Shown here in pieces: positions 51,729-62,203 of a stretch of 64,000 nt of DNA; the first letter of the stretch is position 1; each line of letters opens with the position of its first letter. The DNA comes from Klebsiella variicola (lineage in GTDB: Bacteria; Pseudomonadota; Gammaproteobacteria; Enterobacterales; Enterobacteriaceae): positions 5,270,001-5,334,000 of the forward strand of contig NZ_CP010523.2 in assembly GCF_000828055.2 (NCBI RefSeq), given 5' to 3'. The notes under the pieces are model-generated. The model worked only from the letters and a program-made list of their open reading frames with translations, was not told the DNA's origin and did no database searches. Made by a program: the position numbers and the translations under genes.

Positions 51729-51757
51729 ATTATCGCACAGGATCCGGGGAAATTGCA
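51729..51757 (-). promoter_or_regulatory. Sigma-70 promoter of glmZ
   Basis: The minus-strand -10 GATAAT (51729-51734) ends 7 nt before the predicted GlmZ start at 51722. A weak -35 TGCAAT (51752-51757) is 17 bp upstream. No sigma-54 GG/GC pair with the required spacing is present. Confidence 0.65.
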
Positions 51758-51865
51758 TCTACCACAGTGATGAATTGAGAGTTTTCCTGACGCGTATTCT
51801 CAAGCAGAGAGGCGTTTTTTTATCAGCAAGATCAGGGGAATAAATAATGGCGGGCAGCGACAGAA

Positions 51866-51893
51866 AACAAAAAACCCCGCCGAAGCGGGGTTC
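51866..51893 (-). terminator. Terminator of the tRNA operon
   Basis: Minus-strand stem ACCCCGC-TTCG-GCGGGGT (51874-51891) followed by a T tract, just after tRNA-Pro. It ends the argX-hisR-leuT-proM transcript before glmZ. Confidence 0.9.
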
Positions 51894-51898
51894 AAAAT

Positions 51899-51975
51899 TG
51901 GTCGGCGAGAGAGGATTCGAACCTCCGACCCACTGGTCCCAAACCAGTTGCGCTACCAAGCTGCGCTACTCGCCG
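51899..51975 (-). tRNA. proM: tRNA-Pro (anticodon TGG)
   Basis: A 77-nt tRNA with encoded CCA. The anticodon loop reads TTTGGGA. It is the last gene of the four-tRNA operon. Confidence 0.97.
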
Positions 51976-52017
51976 AAATACTGCTTTTTGAATTTTTAGT
52001 TCAATTCGTTAAAGTCG

Positions 52018-52104
52018 TGGTGCGAGGGGGGGGACTTGAACCCCCACGTCCGTAAGAACACTAACACCTGAAGCTAGCGCGTCTACCAATTCCGCCACCT
52101 TCGC
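52018..52104 (-). tRNA. leuT: tRNA-Leu (anticodon CAG)
   Basis: An 87-nt class II tRNA with a long variable arm and encoded CCA. The anticodon loop reads TTCAGGT. Confidence 0.97.
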
Positions 52105-52127
52105 AAATTCACAACTCTATCAAATAA

Positions 52128-52204
52128 TGGGGTGGCTAATGGGATTCGAACCCACGACAACTGGAATCACAATCCAGGGCTCTACCAACTGAGCTATAGC
52201 CACC
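52128..52204 (-). tRNA. hisR: tRNA-His (anticodon GTG)
   Basis: A 77-nt tRNA that includes the extra 5' G needed for histidylation. The anticodon loop reads TTGTGAT. Confidence 0.97.
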
Positions 52205-52258
52205 ACTGCAAACCTTTTACGCGGTATTAAAACCACCGCAGCTCCAGCACCGGGTTAA

Positions 52259-52335
<77 letters not shown>

Positions 52336-52356
52336 TTAGCGCCGTTGCGGGGTCGG

Positions 52357-52385
52357 ATAATACGGACTTCCTACCCCGCTGTCTA
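52357..52385 (-). promoter_or_regulatory. Promoter of the argX tRNA operon
   Basis: Minus-strand -35 TAGACA (52380-52385), 17-bp spacer and -10 TATTAT (52357-52362). A GC-rich discriminator typical of stringently controlled stable RNA follows. Confidence 0.75.
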
Positions 52386-52437
52386 GTGCCTTTTAAAAGA
52401 AAATTATCGTTTGCTCATGCTTTGTTCGTTTTGACGG

Positions 52438-53823
52438 TTATTCAGCCGTATTATTGACTTGCCCCTGTCTTCCGAGGCCAAACACCTTATAAATCAGGGT
52501 GACGGCGGCCAGGAAAATAATGCCGACAAACAGCGACATCCGGGTTTCATCATTCAGACCCATCCCTACCAGCACACAGATCAGGAAGGCCATGGTGAAA
52601 TAGTTGGCCCACGGAAACAGCAGCGAACGGAACGGATGGCTGGCGATTGCCGCCCGATGCACGCGACGGAAACGCAGCTGGCTGATCAGGATCACAAACC
52701 ATGGCACCATCCCTGGCAACACGCTGGCGCTGTAGACATAGACAAACACCCGCTGCGGATTAGGAATGATGTAATTCAGGCAGGAGCCCACCAGCAGGAT
52801 CAGAATCGACAGCGCCACGCCGACGGCCGGAACGCCGTTGCGCGATACCTTACCGATCGCCGCCGGCAGTTGGCGGTTCTTCGCCAGGGCGTACAGCATA
52901 CGTCCACAGCTGTACATTCCGCTGTTGCAGCCGGAAAGCGCCGCCGTCAGCACCACGAAGTTGATAATTCCCGCCGCCGCGGTAATCCCGATTTTGGCAA
53001 ACGTCAGTACGAACGGGCTGCCGTTGGAGCCGATTTGATCCCACGGGAAGATGGTGACGATAACGAAAATCGCGCCCACGTAGAAAATCAGGATCCGCCA
53101 CAGCACTTTGCCCACCGCGCTGCGCAGGGTCACCTGCGGATTTTTCGCTTCACCTGCGGTAATGCCGATGAGCTCCACCCCCTGATAGGACGCGACCACG
53201 ATACACAGCGCCGTCAGGAAGCCCTTCCAGCCGCCGGCGAAGAAACCGCCATGTTCGGTGAGATTACCAAAACCAATGGAGTGGCCGCCGTTGCCAAAGC
53301 CGAAGAAAATGACGCCCAGCCCGACGACGATCATCACGATAATGGTGGTGACTTTAATCATGGCGAACCAGAACTCGATTTCACCGTACAGCCGGACCGC
53401 CGCGAGGTTCGCCAGCGCCACCAGCCCCACGGCAATTAACGCCGGGATCCACTGCGCCATCTCCGGGAACCAGAACTGCACATAGACCCCGATGGCGGTA
53501 ATCTCCGAGATCCCCACCGCCATCCACATAAACCAGTAGGACCACGCGGTCAGGTAGCCGAAGAAGGGGCTCATATAGCGATGCGCATACACCGCGAAGG
53601 AGCCAGTGACAGGCTCAAGGAACAGCATTTCGCCCATTGAGCGCATAATGAAAAAGACGAACAGGCCAGCGATAATGTACGCCAGCAGCACGGAAGGCCC
53701 GGCCCATTTCAACGTACTGGCCGCCCCCATAAACAACCCCACGCCAATCGTCCCGCCAAGGGCGATCAGTTCAATATGCCGGGCCTCCAGTCCACGCTGG
53801 AGTTCCGCTTTTTTCTCAGTCAT
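52438..53823 (-). CDS. yifK: Amino acid permease YifK (ThrP-type threonine/serine symporter)
   Basis: APC-superfamily permease of 461 residues, as in E. coli YifK, reported as a threonine/serine:proton symporter (ThrP). About twelve helices are predicted. The family start [24 protein letters not shown] (first 20 of it at residues 8-27) holds the unwound GTIGVG of helix 1. The GcvB small RNA and Lrp regulate yifK in enterics; I did not identify the pairing site. It stands between the ECA operon and the tRNA operon, with a leader gap of 205 bp (53824-54028). Confidence 0.94.
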   Translation of the reverse strand: MTEKKAELQRGLEARHIELIALGGTIGVGLFMGAASTLKWAGPSVLLAYIIAGLFVFFIMRSMGEMLFLEPVTGSFAVYAHRYMSPFFGYLTAWSYWFMWMAVGISEITAIGVYVQFWFPEMAQWIPALIAVGLVALANLAAVRLYGEIEFWFAMIKVTTIIVMIVVGLGVIFFGFGNGGHSIGFGNLTEHGGFFAGGWKGFLTALCIVVASYQGVELIGITAGEAKNPQVTLRSAVGKVLWRILIFYVGAIFVIVTIFPWDQIGSNGSPFVLTFAKIGITAAAGIINFVVLTAALSGCNSGMYSCGRMLYALAKNRQLPAAIGKVSRNGVPAVGVALSILILLVGSCLNYIIPNPQRVFVYVYSASVLPGMVPWFVILISQLRFRRVHRAAIASHPFRSLLFPWANYFTMAFLICVLVGMGLNDETRMSLFVGIIFLAAVTLIYKVFGLGRQGQVNNTAE

Positions 53824-53968
53824 ATATCCTCTTGTGTTTGCCGTATTCCGGGTACTCCCGGTTATTGTTATTAACTGAAACCATAGCCTTGCCGACGCGC
53901 AGGTCTCCCCCGCGCGTATGAAGCCTGCGAATGGTTAATTAATTTTGCGGAAATGGCAAATAAAGTAT

Positions 53969-54014
53969 CAGGCGAGTGAAGAGATTACACAGAATATGTA
54001 TGCAAACTCGCCTG
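53969..54014 (-). terminator. Long-loop inverted repeat after wecG
   Basis: CAGGCGAGT (53969-53977) and ACTCGCCTG (54006-54014) are perfect 9-bp arms with a 28-nt A/T-rich loop. It lies just after the end of the ECA operon. The loop is long for an intrinsic terminator, so termination strength is uncertain. Confidence 0.45.
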
Positions 54015-54028
54015 GTTGCAGTGGAATA

Positions 54029-54769
54029 TCAGAGCTTGCCGGTATAATGCCAACGTAAATAGCGCAGCAGACGGAACTGTCTCTTGATGCGGCTCGGCTG
54101 CAAAAGCAGGCGATAGAACCACTCCAGCCCCAGATCCTGCCAGAACTTCGGCGCCCGATGGACGTGCCCAGTGAAGACATCGTAAGTGCCGCCGACGCCC
54201 ATATACAGCGCGTGCGGATACAGGCGCCGGCAGTCGCGCATGAAGATCTCCTGGCGCGGCGACCCCATCGCGACGGTGACGATTTTCGCCCCGCTGTCGC
54301 GAATGCGTTCGAACAATGCCTGGCGCTGCTCAGGGGTAAAATAACCGTCCTGGCTGCCGACGATGTTCACCTGCCAGCGCTGACGCAGCCTGGACTCCGT
54401 TTGCGTCAGGACCTCAGGTTTACCACCAACCAAAAACACCGGTGTCCCTTCAGCGCCAGCGCGCTGCATTAACGCTTCCCAGAGATCGGCCCCGGCGACG
54501 CGGGATACCTGGGCCTGCGGGTATTTTTTGCGCAGCGAACGCACCACGCTGATGCCATCCGCATATTTAAACTCCGCCGCCTCAATCAGCGCCCGTACCT
54601 CCGGGTTATCTTCTACGGCCAGCATTTTCTCAGCATTAATGGCCACCAGCGTCCCCTCCCGGAGCGCGCCGTCGGCATACAAATAATCCAGAGCGTGCTG
54701 CATATCGCGCCAGCCTATGAGCTGCAGCCCTCTTAACAGGTACAACGGCGCGGAAATGGTCCCAGTCAT
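54029..54769 (-). CDS. wecG: UDP-N-acetyl-D-mannosaminuronic acid transferase
   Basis: Adds ManNAcA from UDP-ManNAcA to lipid I (GlcNAc-PP-undecaprenol) to make ECA lipid II. It has 246 residues, as in E. coli WecG (RffM), and belongs to the GT26 WecG/TagA/CpsF family. The signatures [32 protein letters not shown] and [13 protein letters not shown] are present. It is membrane-associated without a clear membrane helix. It is the last gene of the ECA operon, 11 bp after wzyE. Confidence 0.96.
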   Translation of the reverse strand: MTGTISAPLYLLRGLQLIGWRDMQHALDYLYADGALREGTLVAINAEKMLAVEDNPEVRALIEAAEFKYADGISVVRSLRKKYPQAQVSRVAGADLWEALMQRAGAEGTPVFLVGGKPEVLTQTESRLRQRWQVNIVGSQDGYFTPEQRQALFERIRDSGAKIVTVAMGSPRQEIFMRDCRRLYPHALYMGVGGTYDVFTGHVHRAPKFWQDLGLEWFYRLLLQPSRIKRQFRLLRYLRWHYTGKL

Positions 54770-54780
54770 GTCTATCCTTC

Positions 54781-56127
54781 TCAGACTTGCGGTTGCGAAA
54801 GCGGTTTTACGCGCTTATGAATCAGTCCCACGCTATCCAGGAACCAGTACAGCAATTTCGCCGCCAGCAAGCAGATACCAAAGATCACGAGGAAAAACAC
54901 CACGCGGGAGCCGAACGAGTCCAGACCCTCGCGCGCCAGCACTATCATGTTGAAGATAGCGCCGAAACAGAAACTGTGCAGGATAGCCGCTTTGTAACGA
55001 TTGCTCTCCCGGTTGCCCAGCTCATACAGCCAGTCGAACCATTTAATAATCAACCCTACCGCCACTGCGCCCAGCGGCACAAACCAGACGCCGCCCATCA
55101 CCACCAGCGAGCCAATCAGCGTCGGCGAAATCGCCAGCCCCGAATGGTTGTTTAACACCTCCCAGGTGAAGTAGTTGGCGGTATTGAGCACCATCGTCGG
55201 ACGACCGTGCCACATCCAGCTGGGGATGAAGACGTAGAAATCGCGGATCATCGGCGCCAGCCCCTGGAAATCGATCTTGTCGTAGTTCTGCAGCAGCAGC
55301 GCCAGGTTTTCCCACGGTGAGAAGGTGTCGCGCGTGAGATACAGGAAGGTATAAAACGCTTCATCGCCGCTGACGTTCATCCCGTAGCGCTTCAGCGCCA
55401 GCCAGAACATGCCGACAATACCCAGCACGCCCGCCGCCGCCAGCATCCACAAGCTGATCCAGCCGCGAATAATACCGATGAACAGAAAGATGGCGAAGGC
55501 GATGATGATATTGGCGCGGGTCCCGCCGACAATGGCGTAGGTCAGCAAACCAAAGGCCACGGTGCTGACGAGGAAGAAGATCCACGCCTTATAATCCTGG
55601 CGCAGAAAATAAACCACCAGCATCGCCGGAATAAAGAAGTAAAAGAAGCGCTTCAACGCCACGCCGGACACTTCAGCAGAAAAAATCTGGCTGTAGGAGT
55701 TGAGCTTAAACAGCAGAAAGCCGTTGTGAGCGAAGAAGATGCCGACGCACAGCAGCGCCAGCCCCATCAGTATGCCCCACGCCAGATGGGTTTCCACCCG
55801 GTTCATGGTAAACAGCGGGCGATGCGCAACCTCGCGCGAGGCCGGGCGCAACCGCGTTTTATAGGTCACGTAGTAGATCGCGTAGAAGCATACCGCGATC
55901 AGCAGCGTCTGCAGCAAAATCTCCGGCGGCGCTACGCTGACGTCAAAGCGGAACACCAGAATACTGGTCAGCGGGAAGCCGAAGAAAAAGGTCAGCAGAA
56001 ACAACAACGAGAAAAAGACGTTGAAGTTGAAGCGTACCCGGCGGAACTCAAACCAGGTGGCGGTGGCGATAAACAGGGTCGACAACAGCCAGACCACCAG
56101 CAGCCCGCTAAATTGCATTAACGTCAT
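54781..56127 (-). CDS. wzyE: ECA polysaccharide polymerase WzyE
   Basis: Integral membrane polymerase that joins trisaccharide repeat units on the periplasmic face. It has 448 residues (450 in E. coli), with about eleven to twelve hydrophobic helices and a large periplasmic loop around [20 protein letters not shown]. It overlaps wecF by four bases. The call rests on strong similarity to E. coli and on the cluster, because Wzy proteins share few motifs. Confidence 0.95.
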   Translation of the reverse strand: MTLMQFSGLLVVWLLSTLFIATATWFEFRRVRFNFNVFFSLLFLLTFFFGFPLTSILVFRFDVSVAPPEILLQTLLIAVCFYAIYYVTYKTRLRPASREVAHRPLFTMNRVETHLAWGILMGLALLCVGIFFAHNGFLLFKLNSYSQIFSAEVSGVALKRFFYFFIPAMLVVYFLRQDYKAWIFFLVSTVAFGLLTYAIVGGTRANIIIAFAIFLFIGIIRGWISLWMLAAAGVLGIVGMFWLALKRYGMNVSGDEAFYTFLYLTRDTFSPWENLALLLQNYDKIDFQGLAPMIRDFYVFIPSWMWHGRPTMVLNTANYFTWEVLNNHSGLAISPTLIGSLVVMGGVWFVPLGAVAVGLIIKWFDWLYELGNRESNRYKAAILHSFCFGAIFNMIVLAREGLDSFGSRVVFFLVIFGICLLAAKLLYWFLDSVGLIHKRVKPLSQPQV

Positions 56128-57200
56128 GCCTGCCCCTCCGCCGCTAACCGTAGCGCCCGCTGCCAGCCCGTCATATAGTTCGGCCGGAAGAAGGCGATAG
56201 TAGATTTATCCACGCTCGCCAGCTGACGCTGCGCTTCACGCACCACGCTGACGTCCAGCGCGTCGCTGGTGAACAGCACCGGCACATGCTGCTCGGTCAT
56301 ATCCTGCCAGAACGGGTTTTCCCGATTGAGCACGCAGGGGATGCCCGCCTGAATCAGCAGACACAGGGTGCCGATCCCCTGCTGGCGGGCAAACAGAAAA
56401 TAGCCCAGATCGCAGCGGCGCAGCAGCGCCAGATAATCATTAAATTCAAGCTTCTCGCTGAGGATCTGCAGATGCGCACGGCTAAACAGCGCCGCCCCCG
56501 CCTCGCGCACCTCGTTGATATAGGCGTCGTTATTCGCCGGATAACCCATCGGCACGATGACATTCACCGTATCGCCAAACTGCTGATGGATAGCCTTCAG
56601 CGCGGCAATATGTTCATTGCTGCGATCCCCGGAGTTGCCGACCAGAATAGTCAGGGTATCACCGCGCGGGGCGTTATCGGCCAGGGTATTCAGCGCCGGA
56701 TCCATACGGGTCGGGAAGTAGAGCAGCTCGCCCGGCACACGCGGATGGCGGTTAGCGAACCAGCTGAGATCGCCGCGGGTGGCGAAAACGCGCCCTACTC
56801 GCCCCTGCGCCATGCGGCGTAGCGGATAGAACAGGCGAAACTTCAGGCTGGCAGAGTTTTCATACAGATCTGCCCCCCAGATATGCCAGTTAAACTGTGA
56901 CGGGCGGATGCCGCCACTCAACAGCGCCAGCCACAGCCCGGTATTAAACTGGCCGTGGAAGAAAAAGCGCTGCTGGCGGTTGGCTTTCGCGGTGGCAATC
57001 ACTGCCTGCGCCAGCGCTTTTTTTCCTGGATAGCAGGTGATGTCCAGTGCCGGATATCCATCACGCACGCTGGCCTCATCACCGACGACCAAAAATCTCC
57101 GGGCCTGCGGGTCGGCGGCCAGTTCGTCGTTAAAGAACCGCAGTACGGTCTGGTTATGGTGCGGGATATCCGATCCCAGTACATGTATCAGTGCTGTCAT
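56124..57200 (-). CDS. wecF: TDP-N-acetylfucosamine:lipid II N-acetylfucosaminyltransferase
   Basis: Adds Fuc4NAc from dTDP-Fuc4NAc to lipid II, completing ECA lipid III. It has 358 residues (359 in E. coli WecF/RffT) and is a GT56 enzyme. The N-terminus [21 protein letters not shown] (first 20 cited at 2-21) and the C-terminal Rossmann half ([14 protein letters not shown]) are typical. It overlaps wzxE and wzyE by four bases each, so wzxE-wecF-wzyE are tightly coupled. Confidence 0.95.
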   Translation of the reverse strand: MTALIHVLGSDIPHHNQTVLRFFNDELAADPQARRFLVVGDEASVRDGYPALDITCYPGKKALAQAVIATAKANRQQRFFFHGQFNTGLWLALLSGGIRPSQFNWHIWGADLYENSASLKFRLFYPLRRMAQGRVGRVFATRGDLSWFANRHPRVPGELLYFPTRMDPALNTLADNAPRGDTLTILVGNSGDRSNEHIAALKAIHQQFGDTVNVIVPMGYPANNDAYINEVREAGAALFSRAHLQILSEKLEFNDYLALLRRCDLGYFLFARQQGIGTLCLLIQAGIPCVLNRENPFWQDMTEQHVPVLFTSDALDVSVVREAQRQLASVDKSTIAFFRPNYMTGWQRALRLAAEGQA

Positions 57201-58447
57201 GCCCGTTTACGCCAGAGTAAAAACACGCCACTACAGAGGGCGAAATAAACAATATACGTGGCCATATACGCCTGCGCCGCGCCAATTGCGCCGTGCGCCG
57301 GAATAAGCCAGTGTGAGAATGCGGTCAGCAGCGTGAACTGGCTGATTTCCGTCAGAATATAAAAACGTAGCGACGCTTTGGCGATCACCAGATAGCCGTA
57401 GACATAGGCGCCGACTTTTAAGACGTCGCCCACCAGCTGCCAGGCGAACAGGTCACGCATCGCGGTAAAGCGATCGGAAAACAGCAGCCAGATGGCAAAA
57501 TCGCGCAGTAGCCAGACCGTCAGGCTTGCCGCCGCCACCGCCGGCAGAACGAATTTCAGCGATTTGGCAATCTCGCGGGTGATATCCGTTTTGGCGCTCA
57601 GCCGCGACAGCGTCGGCAGCAGATAGACGCTAAACGAGGCGGTAATAAACTGCAGGTAGGCATCGGAAATGCTGCTCACCCCCTGCCAAATCCCGACCGC
57701 CTCCCAGCCGTAATGCGCCGCCAGCAGATTACGCATCATCACATAGGCCACCGGCAGCGTCACCGAGGTTATGAGCGCCATCAGGGTAAATTTCGATAGC
57801 TGTCCCGCCAGACTGTTATCCCAGCGCGGGCGCAGGGCGCTCAGCGGTATATTACCCCGCCGCCAGAGCATGATGCCCGCCGGGATCACCACCAGCGCCG
57901 GCACTAACGCCAACCCCAACAGCGCCCCCTGGTAACCCCCGAAGTAGTAACAGGCATAATAGGCCGCGACGCCAATCAGGCTCCCGGCAATCAGCGAGAA
58001 GGCGTTACCCGCCGCATCGCGAAAGCCTTTCATCAGCGCCAGCAGGAAGTTCGCCCAGGCGATCCCCATCTGCACCAGCGCCACCAGGCGTACCAGCCCC
58101 TGATAGTGCGTATGGCCGAACAGCCCCTGGCTTATCGGCGCCGCCGCCAGTAAAAACACCAGCGCCAGCAGCGTGGAAAAACCAAGCACCATAGCCGACG
58201 AGGTACCCACCACCTGTTTCAGACGTGGGGGATCGTCGTGATGCTGAGCCACCAGCTTCGTGACGCCGTTAAATATCCCGGCACCCGCCAGCACGCCGAG
58301 CACGGTGACCAGCTGCCGGAAGTTACCGGCCTGGCCAACGCCCGCCGGCCCAAACGAGACGGCCAGCAGCTTGACGACCAGCAGACCGGCGCCGATTTTG
58401 ACCAGCGTCGATGCCGCCGTCCACAGTGAGGCTTTTGCTAACGACAT
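57197..58447 (-). CDS. wzxE: ECA lipid III flippase WzxE
   Basis: MOP-superfamily flippase that moves undecaprenyl-PP-linked trisaccharide to the periplasm. It has 416 residues, as in E. coli, with about twelve helices. The N-terminus [20 protein letters not shown] is typical of Wzx proteins. It starts one base before the wecE stop region and overlaps wecF by four bases. Confidence 0.96.
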   Translation of the reverse strand: MSLAKASLWTAASTLVKIGAGLLVVKLLAVSFGPAGVGQAGNFRQLVTVLGVLAGAGIFNGVTKLVAQHHDDPPRLKQVVGTSSAMVLGFSTLLALVFLLAAAPISQGLFGHTHYQGLVRLVALVQMGIAWANFLLALMKGFRDAAGNAFSLIAGSLIGVAAYYACYYFGGYQGALLGLALVPALVVIPAGIMLWRRGNIPLSALRPRWDNSLAGQLSKFTLMALITSVTLPVAYVMMRNLLAAHYGWEAVGIWQGVSSISDAYLQFITASFSVYLLPTLSRLSAKTDITREIAKSLKFVLPAVAAASLTVWLLRDFAIWLLFSDRFTAMRDLFAWQLVGDVLKVGAYVYGYLVIAKASLRFYILTEISQFTLLTAFSHWLIPAHGAIGAAQAYMATYIVYFALCSGVFLLWRKRA

Positions 58448-58448
58448 A

Positions 58449-59579
58449 TCAGGAGAAATAGCTCAGCAGCGAGTTAATCACCGTCCGCTGGTTCACCAGA
58501 GAGAGATTGTAAAACAGCGGCAGGCGTACCAGGCGCTCGCTCTCCTGGGTGGTGTAGCGGTCTTCACCGTGGAACTCGCCGAAGTGTTCTCCGGCCGGGC
58601 AGCTGTGCAACGGAATATAATGGAATACCGCGAGGATCTCCGCCTCTTTCAGCCAGGCGATCAGCCTGCTGCGATCCTCGATATCACGCAGCTTAATGTA
58701 GAACATGTGCGCATTTTGCCCACAGTCGGCCGGAACCGTCGGCAGTTCGATACGCCCCGCGCGCGCCAGCGGCAGCAGCGCATCGTGATAGTTCTGCCAC
58801 AGCGCCAGGCGCTGCTGGTTGATCCGCTCCGCCGCTTCCAGCTGCGCCCACAGATAGGCGGCCTGCAGGTCGGACATCAGATAGCTGGAGCCAATATCGC
58901 GCCAGGTATATTTATCCACCAGACCGCGAAAGAACTGGCTGCGGTTGGTACCTTTTTCACGAATGATCTCCGCGCGTTCCACCAGTGTGCGATCGTTGAT
59001 AAGCGTCGCCCCGCCCTCACCGCCGGCGGTGTAGTTTTTGGTTTCATGGAAGCTGAAGCAGCCGATATGGCCGATGGTGCCCAGCGCACGCCCCTTATAG
59101 GTAGACATCACCCCCTGCGCGGCGTCTTCCACCACAAACAGGTTGTATTTGTCGGCAATGGCCATGATGGTGTCCATCTCGCAGGCTACGCCGGCATAGT
59201 GCACCGGGACAATCGCCCGGGTTTTATCGGTGATGGCGGCTTCGATAAGCGTTTCATCGATATTCATCGTATCGCGGCGGATATCAACGAAGACGATTTT
59301 CGCCCCACGCAGCACAAAGGCGTTGGCGGTAGAGACAAAGGTATAGCTGGGCATAATCACTTCGTCGCCCGGCTGGATATCCAGCAGCAGCGCGGCCATC
59401 TCCAGCGAAGCCGTGCAGGAAGGCGTCAGCAGCGCTTTTGCCGTGCCAAATCGCTGCTCCATCCACTGCTGGCAGCGGCGCGTAAAACCGCCGTCGCCGC
59501 ACAGCTTGCCGCTGTTCATCGCAGACTGCATGTAATCAAGCTCGGTTCCAACCACCGGCGGCGCGTTAAATGGGATCAT
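58449..59579 (-). CDS. wecE: dTDP-4-amino-4,6-dideoxygalactose transaminase
   Basis: PLP-dependent aminotransferase that converts dTDP-4-keto-6-deoxyglucose to dTDP-4-amino-4,6-dideoxygalactose, the Fuc4NAc precursor. It has 376 residues, as in E. coli WecE (RffA). The PLP lysine is K181 in SFHETKNYTAGGEGG; SYTFVSTANA and EDAAQG contact PLP. I start at the ATG at 59577-59579 (MIPFNAPPVVG), which lies four bases after the wecD stop. The open frame upstream adds 15 residues antisense to nothing useful and overlaps wecD. A long open frame on the other strand is a shadow. Confidence 0.97.
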   Translation of the reverse strand: MIPFNAPPVVGTELDYMQSAMNSGKLCGDGGFTRRCQQWMEQRFGTAKALLTPSCTASLEMAALLLDIQPGDEVIMPSYTFVSTANAFVLRGAKIVFVDIRRDTMNIDETLIEAAITDKTRAIVPVHYAGVACEMDTIMAIADKYNLFVVEDAAQGVMSTYKGRALGTIGHIGCFSFHETKNYTAGGEGGATLINDRTLVERAEIIREKGTNRSQFFRGLVDKYTWRDIGSSYLMSDLQAAYLWAQLEAAERINQQRLALWQNYHDALLPLARAGRIELPTVPADCGQNAHMFYIKLRDIEDRSRLIAWLKEAEILAVFHYIPLHSCPAGEHFGEFHGEDRYTTQESERLVRLPLFYNLSLVNQRTVINSLLSYFS

Positions 59580-59583
59580 GGGG

Positions 59584-60258
59584 TCACCTGTATAGCCAGT
59601 AGGCGGTGCTTTCCACGTTAGCACCGCTGAGAATATAACGTTTAAGCGCGGCGGTGTTGCCCATCTGGGTCGCCACCCGCAGTGTAGAAAGTCCGCGCGA
59701 GGCAGCCCAGTGCTGCGCCGCCTGCATCAGTTGCGCCCCCGCGCCGCGCCCGGCCAGCAGGCCGATACGCGCTTCGGTCGCAGTGATCTGCCGCAGGGAG
59801 ACAAAGGCGCGGATATCCCCCTCAGGATGGCGGTAAATCAGACATTGATGATCGAAGGTGCCACGCACCGCATTTTCAATCCACTGGGCATAGAAGCGGC
59901 CGCTGGCATCGGCGGCGTACCAGGGCGCGCGAAAGCGGCTCATGGCAAAGGCCTGCGCCGCCAGCTCGCGCAGCGGCGCAATATCCGCTTCCACGGCAAC
60001 GTCGGCGCCCGCATCAGCAGGGTTGCCCACCGGTAGCGCCAGATCGACTTCGCCTTCCACCAGCTGAAAACCCAGCTGCTGTAGCGCGTCCAGCCGGACG
60101 GTGTCGCTGGCGGCCACCTTCGCCTGCACCCGCGACCACCCCGCCAGCGCCTCAGGCGTCAGCCGCGGCGCACGTTCATCAAAGTGAACGATGGCGCTGT
60201 TAACAGCAAAGAAGCGGTTCTCCCACTCCAGGGGATCAATACTGGCGCGGACGGGCAC
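59584..60258 (-). CDS. wecD: dTDP-4-amino-4,6-dideoxy-D-galactose acyltransferase
   Basis: GNAT acetyltransferase that uses acetyl-CoA to make dTDP-Fuc4NAc. It has 224 residues, as in E. coli WecD (RffC), counting from the GTG at 60256-60258 ([14 protein letters not shown]). The acetyl-CoA loop [15 protein letters not shown] is near 166-180, and [15 protein letters not shown] is the family end. The start lies 23 bases inside rffH, and no strong ribosome site is visible, so translation probably depends on rffH. Confidence 0.94.
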   Translation of the reverse strand: MPVRASIDPLEWENRFFAVNSAIVHFDERAPRLTPEALAGWSRVQAKVAASDTVRLDALQQLGFQLVEGEVDLALPVGNPADAGADVAVEADIAPLRELAAQAFAMSRFRAPWYAADASGRFYAQWIENAVRGTFDHQCLIYRHPEGDIRAFVSLRQITATEARIGLLAGRGAGAQLMQAAQHWAASRGLSTLRVATQMGNTAALKRYILSGANVESTAYWLYR

Positions 60259-61117
60259 GGAGCAGATCCAGCAGGTATTGGCCGTAGCCGGTTTTTTCCA
60301 GCCGCTTCGCGGCGCGTTTGACGCCATCATCGTCCAGCCAGCCGTTACGCCAGCCGATCTCTTCCAGACAGGCGATTTTAAAGCCCTGGCGCTTCTCGAC
60401 GGTCTGCACGAACATGCTGGCCTCGATCAGGCTATCGTGCGTGCCGGTGTCCAGCCAGGCAAAACCGCGCCCGAGGAGCTCGACGGTCAATGCGCCATCC
60501 TCAAGGTACATCTGGTTGATGGAGGTGATTTCCAGCTCGCCGCGCTCGGACGGCTTGACCCGTTTGGCATACTCCGTCACCTTGCCATCGTAGAAATAGA
60601 GACCGGTGACCGCCCAGTTCGACTTCGGCTGCTTCGGCTTCTCTTCCAGCGACAGCGCGCGGAAGTTGTCATCAAACTCCACCACGCCAAAGCGCTCAGG
60701 ATCCATCACCTGATAGCCAAAAATCGTCGCCCCTTCCGTGCGGGCAGCCACGCTGCGCAGCTTCGGGCTAAAGCTCTGGCCGAAGAAAATATTGTCGCCT
60801 AGCACCAGACATGCCGGTTCGCCGTTAAGAAAGGCTTCGCCGATGATAAACGCCTGGGCTAAACCATCCGGCGTCGGCTGTACGGCATAGTGCAGCGCAA
60901 TGCCAAACTCTGAGCCATCGCCGAGCAGGCGCTGGAAATCACGTAGGTCGTCCGGCGTGGTGATGATCAGGATCTCACGTATCCCGGCCAGCATTAATAC
61001 CGACAGCGGGTAGTAGATCATCGGCTTGTCGTAGATCGGCAACAACTGCTTCGATACGCCGCGGGTGATGGGATGCAGTCGCGTTCCGGAACCGCCCGCC
61101 AGAATAATACCTTTCAT
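60236..61117 (-). CDS. rffH: Glucose-1-phosphate thymidylyltransferase RffH
   Basis: Makes dTDP-glucose from dTTP and glucose-1-phosphate, the first step to dTDP-Fuc4NAc. It has 293 residues, as in E. coli RffH. The nucleotide signature [11 protein letters not shown] is at 8-18, YYPLSVLM near 35-42 and LGDNIFFG near 107-114. Two ATGs are adjacent; I choose the second (61115-61117). It overlaps wecD by 23 bases and follows rffG by 18 bp. RmlA in O-antigen or capsule loci is its paralogue. Confidence 0.96.
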   Translation of the reverse strand: MKGIILAGGSGTRLHPITRGVSKQLLPIYDKPMIYYPLSVLMLAGIREILIITTPDDLRDFQRLLGDGSEFGIALHYAVQPTPDGLAQAFIIGEAFLNGEPACLVLGDNIFFGQSFSPKLRSVAARTEGATIFGYQVMDPERFGVVEFDDNFRALSLEEKPKQPKSNWAVTGLYFYDGKVTEYAKRVKPSERGELEITSINQMYLEDGALTVELLGRGFAWLDTGTHDSLIEASMFVQTVEKRQGFKIACLEEIGWRNGWLDDDGVKRAAKRLEKTGYGQYLLDLLRARPRQY

Positions 61118-61135
61118 CATTCCCCCCAGAGATGA

Positions 61136-62203
61136 TTAGCCTTGCAGCCCAAGACGCTCGCCCTGATAGCTTCCATCCTGAACCTGGCGCCACCAGCTCT
61201 CGTTCGCCAGATACCACGCCACGGTCTTACGCATACCGGAAGTAAAGGTCTCTGCCGGCGTCCAGCCCAGCTCGCGGGCAATCTTCGAGGCATCAATGGC
61301 ATAGCGCAGATCGTGGCCAGGACGATCGGCTACGAAGGTGATCAGATCGCGATAGTGCGCCACGCTTTGCGGTTTATGCGGCGCCAGCTCTTCCAGCAGC
61401 TGACAAATGGTTTCCACCACCTCGATATTTTTACGTTCGTTATGACCGCCGATATTGTAAGTTTCGCCCGGTTCGCCGCGGGTCGCCACCAGATACAGCG
61501 CTCTGGCGTGATCTTCCACGTACAGCCAGTCGCGGATCTGCTGCCCATTGCCATACACCGGCAGCGGCTTGCCCGCCAGCGCATTGAGGATCGTCAGCGG
61601 GATCAGCTTCTCGGGGAAGTGATACGGGCCGTAGTTATTGGAGCAATTGGTGATAAGCGTCGGCAGGCCATAGGTCCGCAGCCAGGCGCGCACCAGGTGG
61701 TCGCTGCTGGCTTTCGAGGCCGAATAGGGGCTGCTTGGCGCATAGGGCGTGGTCTCGGTAAAGAAATCCTCGCTGCCGTGCAGATCGCCATACACTTCGT
61801 CGGTCGAGATATGGTGAAAACGGAACGCCGATTTTTTCTCCGTGGCCAGGGTATTCCACCAGCTGCGGGCCGCCTCCAGTAGCGTATAGGTGCCTACGAT
61901 ATTGGTTTCGATAAACGCCGCCGGGCCGTCAATCGAACGATCGACGTGGCTTTCCGCCGCCAGGTGCATCACCGTATCGGGTTGATGCTGACGGAAAATA
62001 CGGTCCAGCTCGCCGCGGTCGCAGATATCCACCTGTTCAAAGGCGAAACGCGCATCCTGCGCCACTGGCGCCAGCGACATTAAATTGCCGGCATAGGTCA
62101 GTTTATCCACCACCACTACGCGATCGGCGGTGTGCTGGATAATCTCCCGCACCACCGCCGAACCAATAAAGCCCGCGCCGCCGGTGACCAGAATGGTTCT
62201 CAC
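61136..62203 (-). CDS. rffG: dTDP-glucose 4,6-dehydratase RffG
   Basis: Short-chain dehydrogenase-fold enzyme that converts dTDP-glucose to dTDP-4-keto-6-deoxyglucose. It has 355 residues, as in E. coli. The NAD motif is GGAGFIGS, the catalytic triplet STDEVYGD (Thr-Asp-Glu), and Tyr-Lys lies in YSASKAS. I start at the GTG at 62201-62203, seven bases after AAGGAG and inside the wecC stop (GTGA). An upstream GTG at 62209 crowds the ribosome site. Confidence 0.96.
   Translation of the reverse strand: MRTILVTGGAGFIGSAVVREIIQHTADRVVVVDKLTYAGNLMSLAPVAQDARFAFEQVDICDRGELDRIFRQHQPDTVMHLAAESHVDRSIDGPAAFIETNIVGTYTLLEAARSWWNTLATEKKSAFRFHHISTDEVYGDLHGSEDFFTETTPYAPSSPYSASKASSDHLVRAWLRTYGLPTLITNCSNNYGPYHFPEKLIPLTILNALAGKPLPVYGNGQQIRDWLYVEDHARALYLVATRGEPGETYNIGGHNERKNIEVVETICQLLEELAPHKPQSVAHYRDLITFVADRPGHDLRYAIDASKIARELGWTPAETFTSGMRKTVAWYLANESWWRQVQDGSYQGERLGLQG

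Noticed and set aside
51722-51760. A sigma-54 promoter for glmZ
   Set aside because: GG and GC dinucleotides upstream are only 7 bases apart, whereas 10 are required.
58260-59621. A 453-codon open frame on the plus strand opposite wecE
   Set aside because: wecE is a complete, well-recognised enzyme on the other strand. The antisense frame matches no family I know, and long antisense frames arise from GC-rich codon usage.
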